Positions 5,301 through 9,645 of a stretch of 9,645 nt of DNA are shown in pieces. The stretch's first letter is position 1, and every line of letters begins with the position of its first letter. The stretch is from Savagea sp. (lineage in GTDB: Bacteria > Bacillota > Bacilli > Bacillales_A > Planococcaceae): NCBI GenBank assembly GCA_030152265.1, contig JASLHQ010000023.1:1-9645 (forward strand), read 5' to 3'. The notes under the pieces were generated by a model. That model searched no databases, was not told the origin of the DNA, and saw only the letters and a program-made list of their open reading frames with translations. Position numbers and translations under genes: made by a program.

Positions 5301-7805
5301 TTAATTTTTACCGTGACAGTTTTTATACTTTTTACCACTACCACATGGGCAAGGGTCGTTACGTTTCACTGTCGATGTGCGACGTACAGGTTTCTGTTTC
5401 GGTCCTTCTCCATCTTCTTTCGGGTTGACCGCTTGACCTTTCGCTACTTCTTCACGTTCTAAGTTGTTGCGAATTTCTGCTTTCATAACATATTTAGAAG
5501 CGTCTTGCGCAATCGCATGGACCATCATTTCAAACATCGCAAATCCTTCTGCTTGATACTCTCGTAGCGGATCCGTTTGACCATATGCACGTAAATGGAT
5601 TCCAGAGCGTAATTGATCCATCGCATCGATATGGTCCATCCATTTCGTATCGATTGCACGTAAGAGTACGACTTTTTCAAATTCGCGCATTTGTTCTTCG
5701 CCGAGTTCTTGTTCTTTTTCGTCATAACGCGATTTGACTTGTTGCAAAATGAATTCGATTAGTTCTTCCGCTGTTTTGCCTTCTAAATCAGACTTTTCTA
5801 AAGTCCCTTCTGGCAATAAGTTCGCATGGACATAATCGAGTAAACCTTGTGCATTGTACTCGTTCTCTTCCCCTTCAAATGCAGAATGGACGGTTTGATT
5901 GACGACACGTTCAATCATACCTTCTAAAATCGGACGCACGTTTTCAAGTTCGAGTACTTCATTACGCTCAGCGTAAATAATTTCACGTTGTTGACGCAAT
6001 ACATCGTCATATTGTAAAAGACGTTTACGTGAATCGAAGTTGTTTCCTTCTTGACGCTTTTGTGCCGATTCCACTGTTCGAGAGTCCATTTTCGATTGGA
6101 TTGGTGTTGAGTCGTCCATACCGAGTTTCGTCATCATATTTTTCATTTGATCTGAACCGAAACGGCGCATTAAATCATCTTCGAGTGATAAATAAAACTG
6201 AGTGACCCCTGGATCTCCTTGACGACCTGAACGACCTCGTAACTGATTATCGATACGACGTGATTCATGACGCTCTGTACCGATGACAGCAAGTCCACCT
6301 AATTCTTTAACACCTTCACCGAGTTTAATGTCCGTACCACGACCAGCCATGTTCGTCGCGATTGTTACTGCACCTTTTTGTCCAGCATTCAAAATGATTT
6401 CCGCTTCTTTTTCGTGGTTTTTCGCGTTTAATACGTTGTGAGGTACTTTCCACTTTTTTAAATACGCAGAAATAATTTCACTCGTTTCAATCGCTACCGT
6501 ACCGACTAAAACAGGTTGTCCTTTTTCATGACGTTCTTTAATTTCTTCCGCCGCTGCCTTGAACTTTCCTTCCATCGTTGAATAAATCAAATCTGGACGA
6601 TCGTCACGTGCAATTTCACGGTTCGTTGGAATTTCGACGACGTTCATATTGTAAATATTGCGGAATTCTTCTTCTTCCGTCTTCGCCGTACCCGTCATAC
6701 CTGAAAGTTTCTCATACATACGGAAGTAGTTTTGGAACGTGATCGTTGCGAGTGTCATAGACTCGTTTTGAATTTCGAGTCCTTCTTTCGCTTCAATCGC
6801 TTGGTGTAAGCCGTCGCTGTAACGACGACCTTCCATTAACCGACCTGTGAACGAGTCAACGATGACGACTTTACCATCTTGTACAACGTAATCAACATCT
6901 ACTTGCATACTGACGTGAGCTTTTAACGATTGGTTAATTGTATGATTCAACGTCACATGCTCGAGATCGAATAAGTTTTCAATATTGAACGCTTGCTCTG
7001 CTTTTTCAATTCCTGATTCTGTAAGTGTGACACCTTTTGTCGTTTCATCATATGTGAAATCTTCTTCTTTTTTCAATGTGATGACAAAACGATTTACTAA
7101 TTGATACAAGTCTGCCGATTTTGCAGCTTGTCCTGAAATGATGAGCGGGGTACGTGCTTCGTCAATTAAAATTGAGTCGACCTCGTCAATGACTGCATAG
7201 TGGAGAGGGCGTTGTACTTTATGTTCTTTATAAAGCACCATGTTATCACGTAAGTAGTCGAATCCTAATTCGTTATTCGTACTATACGTAATATCACAAC
7301 GATATGCTTCTGCTTTTTCTTCCTTTGACATACTGTTTAAGTTTAAACCGACCGTTAAACCGAGATAGTTGTAAAGGACGCCCATCTCTTCGGCATCACG
7401 ACTCGCTAAGTATTCGTTCACCGTAACGACGTGTACACCTTTTCCAGTGAGCGCGTTTAAATAAACAGCTAAAGTAGACGTCAACGTCTTCCCTTCACCT
7501 GTTTTCATCTCTGCGATATTTCCTTCATGTAATGCAGCTGCACCGAGTATTTGTACGCGGAATGGATGCATTCCTAATACTCGTTCTGATGCTTCGCGAA
7601 CGACAGCGAACGCTTCGACTTGAATATCCTCTAATGTTTCACCATTCGCTAAACGCTCTTTAAATTGAGCTGTCATACCTTGCAACTCTTCTTCAGACAT
7701 CGCTTCCATTTTAGACTGCAATGCTTCGACTTGATCTGCTACTTTTCCTAACCGTTTTAAATCTTTTTTATTTGGATCAAAAATTTTATTTAATAAGCTT
7801 AACAC
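5301..7805 (-). CDS. secA: SecA, preprotein translocase ATPase
   Basis: SecA is the motor that pushes unfolded preproteins through the SecYEG channel using ATP. The 834 residues are full length for the family. Visible parts: Walker A in [10 protein letters not shown] (98-107), Walker B DEVD (207-210) followed by [12 protein letters not shown], preprotein cross-linking domain about 225-370, NBD2 with [13 protein letters not shown] (484-496) and [18 protein letters not shown] (516-533), scaffold, wing and two-helix finger regions about 570-780, a charged linker, and the C-terminal zinc-binding tail CPC-x8-CH (C819, C821, C830, H831) that contacts SecB-like partners and lipids. The start is GTG, since the N-terminal sequence [14 protein letters not shown] matches SecA starts; GAGGA lies 11 bases upstream. 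It has its own promoter and is followed after 24 bases by prfB. It is the housekeeping SecA rather than an accessory SecA2, judged by the zinc tail and synteny. Confidence 0.98.
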   Translation of the reverse strand: MLSLLNKIFDPNKKDLKRLGKVADQVEALQSKMEAMSEEELQGMTAQFKERLANGETLEDIQVEAFAVVREASERVLGMHPFRVQILGAAALHEGNIAEMKTGEGKTLTSTLAVYLNALTGKGVHVVTVNEYLASRDAEEMGVLYNYLGLTVGLNLNSMSKEEKAEAYRCDITYSTNNELGFDYLRDNMVLYKEHKVQRPLHYAVIDEVDSILIDEARTPLIISGQAAKSADLYQLVNRFVITLKKEEDFTYDETTKGVTLTESGIEKAEQAFNIENLFDLEHVTLNHTINQSLKAHVSMQVDVDYVVQDGKVVIVDSFTGRLMEGRRYSDGLHQAIEAKEGLEIQNESMTLATITFQNYFRMYEKLSGMTGTAKTEEEEFRNIYNMNVVEIPTNREIARDDRPDLIYSTMEGKFKAAAEEIKERHEKGQPVLVGTVAIETSEIISAYLKKWKVPHNVLNAKNHEKEAEIILNAGQKGAVTIATNMAGRGTDIKLGEGVKELGGLAVIGTERHESRRIDNQLRGRSGRQGDPGVTQFYLSLEDDLMRRFGSDQMKNMMTKLGMDDSTPIQSKMDSRTVESAQKRQEGNNFDSRKRLLQYDDVLRQQREIIYAERNEVLELENVRPILEGMIERVVNQTVHSAFEGEENEYNAQGLLDYVHANLLPEGTLEKSDLEGKTAEELIEFILQQVKSRYDEKEQELGEEQMREFEKVVLLRAIDTKWMDHIDAMDQLRSGIHLRAYGQTDPLREYQAEGFAMFEMMVHAIAQDASKYVMKAEIRNNLEREEVAKGQAVNPKEDGEGPKQKPVRRTSTVKRNDPCPCGSGKKYKNCHGKN

Positions 7806-7837
7806 TTTTCGTCACATCCTCATTCATATCACTCTTC

Positions 7838-7866
7838 ATTTTAACATTGTGAAAACATAGGCGCAA
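7838..7866 (-). promoter_or_regulatory. Predicted sigma-A promoter for secA-prfB
   Basis: A -35 TTGCGC (7866-7861) and a -10 TAAAAT (7843-7838) are 17 bases apart, and the -10 is preceded by TGT, the extended TGn motif. Transcription would start near 7831, leaving a leader of about 25 bases before the secA GTG. This is the best candidate in the 238-base gap between hpf and secA. A second AT-rich motif further upstream (around 7890-7905) has no matching -35. Confidence 0.55.
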
Positions 7867-7994
7867 ATATCGAGCTAGAAAAATAATTGTATAATGTATA
7901 ACATTTGAATGATAGGTCATCGTTGTGCTCAAACTGAAATCAAATATCACGTTTCCTTCATAATTTTCATCGGTATTTATTATTAAAAGAACTG

Positions 7995-8033
7995 AAAAAA
8001 CTGTCCTCGAGTACATCTTTTCGAGGACAGTTT
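7995..8033 (-). terminator. Intrinsic terminator after hpf
   Basis: A 13-base perfect stem (8033-8021 with 8010-7998, core CTGTCCTCGA/TCGAGGACAG) with a 10-base loop is followed on the minus strand by TTTTTT (8000-7995, partly within the stem base). It begins 10 bases after the hpf stop codon. It separates hpf from the secA unit. Confidence 0.92.
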
Positions 8034-8043
8034 AGACATTACA

Positions 8044-8598
8044 TTAGTTTGTTTCGATTAAAGCGTATTTTCCGTCTTTACGCTTATACACGATGTTCGT
8101 GCTATCCGTTTCTGCATCTGTATAGACGAAGAAATTGTGACCGAGCATATTCATTTGAAGAACTGCTTCTTCACTATCCATCGGCTTCAAGTCGAAACGT
8201 TTCGTACGTACGATTTGAATATCTGAATCTGATGATTCCTCTTCGTCTTTAGATGGTTCGAGTGATGCGAATAACGCTTCTACTCCACCTTTTTCACGTG
8301 CTTTGCGGTTGACACGTGTTTTGTATTTACGAATTTGACGCTCTAACTTATCGACGATTAAGTCAATCGCTGCGTACATATCATCGTGACGCTCTTCAGC
8401 GCGTAATGTTAAATCTTTCATCGGAATTGTAATTTCCACTTTAGTTTGTTTGTCATTATACACTTTTAAATTTACATGTGCAGTTGCTGTGATGCCTTCT
8501 GTAAAGTAACGCTCTAACTTCGATACTTTCTTTTCAACATACTCTCGGATTGCTGGAGTTACTTCAATGTTTTCTCCACGAATATTGTAATCAAACAT
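8044..8598 (-). CDS. hpf: Long-form ribosome hibernation promoting factor (HPF)
   Basis: HPF binds the decoding region of the small subunit in starved or stationary cells and, in its long form, joins two 70S ribosomes into inactive 100S dimers. The 184-residue protein has an N-terminal S30AE domain (about 2-97; FDYNIRGENIEVTPAIREYV and a basic helix near 85-101), an acidic linker (about 110-126) and a C-terminal dimerisation domain (about 128-182; VRTKRFDLKPM, SEEAVLQMNMLGHNFFVY). I chose ATG at 8598, nine bases after AGGAGG (8613-8608). The frame is open to a GTG at 8625, but that start would place the ribosome binding site inside the gene. The B. subtilis orthologue is known as yvyD/hpf and lies in the same place between fliT and secA. 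Here it stands between two terminators with a single visible promoter of vegetative type. Confidence 0.97.
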   Translation of the reverse strand: MFDYNIRGENIEVTPAIREYVEKKVSKLERYFTEGITATAHVNLKVYNDKQTKVEITIPMKDLTLRAEERHDDMYAAIDLIVDKLERQIRKYKTRVNRKAREKGGVEALFASLEPSKDEEESSDSDIQIVRTKRFDLKPMDSEEAVLQMNMLGHNFFVYTDAETDSTNIVYKRKDGKYALIETN

Positions 8599-8680
8599 AA
8601 AACTATTCCTCCTCGTCATTTGCACTCATTTATTTTTTGAAAATAGCAAAAATAGATGAGAGTTCTATATTTTCATTTCA

Positions 8681-8696
8681 AGTGAGCGATATCACT
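8681..8696 (-). promoter_or_regulatory. Short inverted repeat at the predicted 5' end of the hpf transcript
   Basis: AGTGA (minus strand, 8696-8692) and TCACT (8685-8681) form a 5-base stem with a 6-base loop. The predicted first base of the hpf mRNA, seven bases past the -10 element, is 8696, so the hairpin would sit at the very 5' end. It could stabilise the mRNA or, as DNA, be a protein-binding site; it resembles a catabolite (cre) operator only weakly, with several mismatches. Confidence 0.35.
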
Positions 8697-8702
8697 ACAT
8701 TC

Positions 8703-8731
8703 ATTATAACAAAGTTTACATTCGTAATCGA
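8703..8731 (-). promoter_or_regulatory. Predicted extended -10 promoter for hpf
   Basis: TGTTATAAT combines a perfect -10 TATAAT (8708-8703) with the extended TGn motif; the hexamer 17 bases upstream, TCGATT (8731-8726), is a weak -35. The predicted leader is about 98 bases. I see no convincing sigma-B or sigma-H promoter here, although the B. subtilis orthologue is known to use stress and stationary-phase sigma factors. Confidence 0.6.
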
Positions 8732-8743
8732 CCTTTTACAATT

Positions 8744-8779
8744 AAAAAAAGCAATAAATAGGTAAAACCTATTTATTGC
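8744..8779 (-). terminator. Intrinsic terminator of the fliD-fliS-fliT operon
   Basis: A perfect 13-base stem GCAATAAATAGGT/ACCTATTTATTGC (8779-8767 and 8763-8751) with a TTT loop is followed on the minus strand by seven T (8750-8744). The upstream arm contains the fliT stop codon (8775-8773) and its last sense codon. Confidence 0.92.
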
Positions 8780-9126
8780 TTCGTATCGTAATACGTTCCA
8801 TCACGAGCTACTTTATCGTAAGGATTCACGTAATTGCGCATCGTACCTTTTTTCACTTGTGTGTTGGACAAATCTTTTTTAATTGCTGACATATAAATAT
8901 TCAACTTTTTATTTAATTGCTGATCCGCTAAAATAAGTTTTTTGCCAAACTCAATTTCCTCTTTTGTAAAAGGTTGTTGAATAAAACTTTGCAGTTCTTC
9001 ACGCTTCGCTAAAGAAAGCTCCACTTGTTCAATAACGAGATCACGCTTCTCTTCTTCTTCGATTTGTAAGAGGCGAATCATATTTTCGGTGAGTGTGTGC
9101 CACTCTTTCATTTCAGCTCTAATCAT
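8773..9126 (-). CDS. fliT: FliT-like flagellar export chaperone
   Basis: This is a small, charged, mostly helical protein of 117 residues directly after fliS. In Bacillus, FliT is the chaperone that keeps the filament cap protein FliD soluble and delivers it to the flagellar type III export gate. The sequence is poorly conserved in general, as is usual for this family; what supports the call is the size, the helical heptad-rich body (about 5-85), the C-terminal segment NPYDKVARDGTYYD, which resembles the tails of other Bacillus FliT proteins, and the position. The ATG overlaps the fliS stop (ATGA, 9126-9123), and only a weak GTGGATG-like ribosome binding site is present, so translation is probably coupled to fliS. 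The stop codon lies inside the operon terminator. Confidence 0.85.
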   Translation of the reverse strand: MIRAEMKEWHTLTENMIRLLQIEEEEKRDLVIEQVELSLAKREELQSFIQQPFTKEEIEFGKKLILADQQLNKKLNIYMSAIKKDLSNTQVKKGTMRNYVNPYDKVARDGTYYDTKQ

Positions 9127-9524
9127 ACTTCATCCACGTTCGCATATTGCTTTTTGCGTTGAATTTGAATGACTTCCTTCCACGTATCACGAAATTCTGT
9201 CATAATTTCAGCCGCTTCTTCTAAACGTTCAATGCTATTGTGAATATTCGCTTCAATTAAACGATTGTTCACATAGTCGTATAAAACGAGCATGTTTTCA
9301 GAAATCGGAACAGAGCGATCTAAAGTAATCATTAGTTCTGTTACAATCGCTTGTGCTTTTTGAATCGCCGTATTTTTTTCTGTAATATTTTTTTCATTAA
9401 TTGCTCGTTTCGCTTGCTCAATAAATTTGAGTGCTCCGTTATAGAGCATTAATGTTAATTCACCTGGCGTAGAAGTATTTACAGCATTGTTTTTATATGC
9501 AGCGTATGGATTATTCATCGACAT
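9123..9524 (-). CDS. fliS: FliS, flagellin export chaperone
   Basis: FliS binds the C-terminal tail of flagellin in the cytoplasm, prevents early polymerisation and guides it to the export apparatus. The 133 residues are the usual length. The N-terminus NPYAAYKNNAVNTSTPGELTL and the following MLYNGALKFIEQA are the family hallmark, followed by the predicted four-helix bundle including the loop-helix LDRSVPISENMLVLYDYVN. The start ATG at 9524 has AAAGGGG nine bases upstream; a second in-frame ATG two codons later is less well placed. It lies 38 bases after fliD and overlaps fliT by 4 bases, so it is in the middle of a fliD-fliS-fliT operon whose promoter is outside the window. Confidence 0.97.
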   Translation of the reverse strand: MSMNNPYAAYKNNAVNTSTPGELTLMLYNGALKFIEQAKRAINEKNITEKNTAIQKAQAIVTELMITLDRSVPISENMLVLYDYVNNRLIEANIHNSIERLEEAAEIMTEFRDTWKEVIQIQRKKQYANVDEV

Positions 9525-9562
9525 GAAACTTGTCCCCTTTTCTTGTCTATATTCATGAAGCG

Positions 9563-9645
9563 TTACATACCGCCTAATGAGTTCATTAATTGTGCAGATT
9601 GTTCGTTCGCACGTTGAATCGCTTTCTCCATTGCAGAGAATTGCT
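9563..9645 (-). CDS. fliD: FliD, flagellar filament cap protein, C-terminal end only
   Basis: Only the last 26 codons are in the window; the rest lies beyond the right edge. The visible tail has QFSAMEKAIQRANEQSAQL and ends in NSLGGM, the amphipathic C-terminal helix typical of FliD, which takes part in the cap's oligomer interface and in recognition by FliT. The call is supported by the directly following fliS and fliT, the known Bacillus order. FliD forms the cap at the filament tip, under which flagellin subunits are inserted. Confidence 0.9.
   Translation of the reverse strand, partial: QFSAMEKAIQRANEQSAQLMNSLGGM

Noticed and set aside
7786..7827. 13-codon frame just after the predicted secA transcript start, overlapping the secA GTG
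   Set aside because: It has no ribosome binding site and starts a few bases from the predicted 5' end of the mRNA; a leader peptide cannot be supported.
7890..7905. TATAAT-like motif on the plus strand between secA and hpf
   Set aside because: There is no matching -35 hexamer, and a transcript from it would run antisense into the hpf terminator; it is probably chance in AT-rich DNA.
7786..8016. 76-codon minus-strand frame between hpf and secA
   Set aside because: Its start lies inside the hpf terminator hairpin, it covers the secA promoter, it overlaps the secA start in another frame and shows no family features.
8682..8694. Catabolite-control (cre) operator near the hpf transcript start
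   Set aside because: The central CG and outer TG fit, but about three other consensus positions do not, so it is not supported as a cre site.

Overview
The window is a block of core chromosome from a low-GC, Gram-positive, flagellated bacterium of the order Bacillales, most likely Bacillaceae; I cannot fix the genus. The gene order fliD-fliS-fliT-hpf-secA-prfB-cccB-ftsE-ftsX is the one known from Bacillus subtilis and relatives. AGGAGG-type ribosome binding sites, intrinsic terminators, a long-form HPF, a lipoprotein cytochrome c and non-ATG starts (GTG for secA, cccB and the thioredoxin-like gene, TTG for the M23 gene) all fit. Every gene I can support lies on the minus strand, so transcription runs from high to low coordinates.

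Read in the direction of transcription: (1) 9645-8744 is the end of a late flagellar operon: the last 26 codons of fliD, then fliS and fliT, which overlap by 4 bases, closed by a hairpin terminator that takes in the fliT stop codon. (2) 8731-7995 is hpf as a single-gene unit with its own extended -10 promoter and a strong terminator. (3) 7866-4172 is secA-prfB, with a promoter in front of secA. prfB is read through the classical RF2 autoregulatory +1 frameshift, so its true start is about 110 bases upstream of the start of the long frame. (4) 4062-3597 is cccB (cytochrome c551 lipoprotein) with its own promoter and a long compound terminator. (5) 3573-478 is ftsE-ftsX-M23 peptidase, a compact cell-wall operon that ends in a perfect palindromic terminator. 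(6) 408-1 is the start of a membrane-anchored TlpA/ResA-type thiol-disulfide oxidoreductase cut by the window edge.

Functionally the block covers filament capping and its chaperones, ribosome hibernation, protein export, translation termination, electron transport and regulated wall cleavage. The clearest local logic is FtsE/FtsX next to an exported coiled-coil M23 hydrolase with an intact active site, which reads as an ATP-driven transmembrane switch beside its probable effector.

I found no mobile element, CRISPR array, tRNA, rRNA or candidate novel system. There is no gene-free stretch over 300 bases; the longest, 7806-8043 (238 bases), holds the hpf terminator and the secA promoter. The points worth a second look are regulatory: the prfB frameshift site, a 29-base inverted repeat in the ftsE leader, a hairpin at the predicted 5' end of the hpf transcript, and the make-up of the ftsEX-M23 operon.
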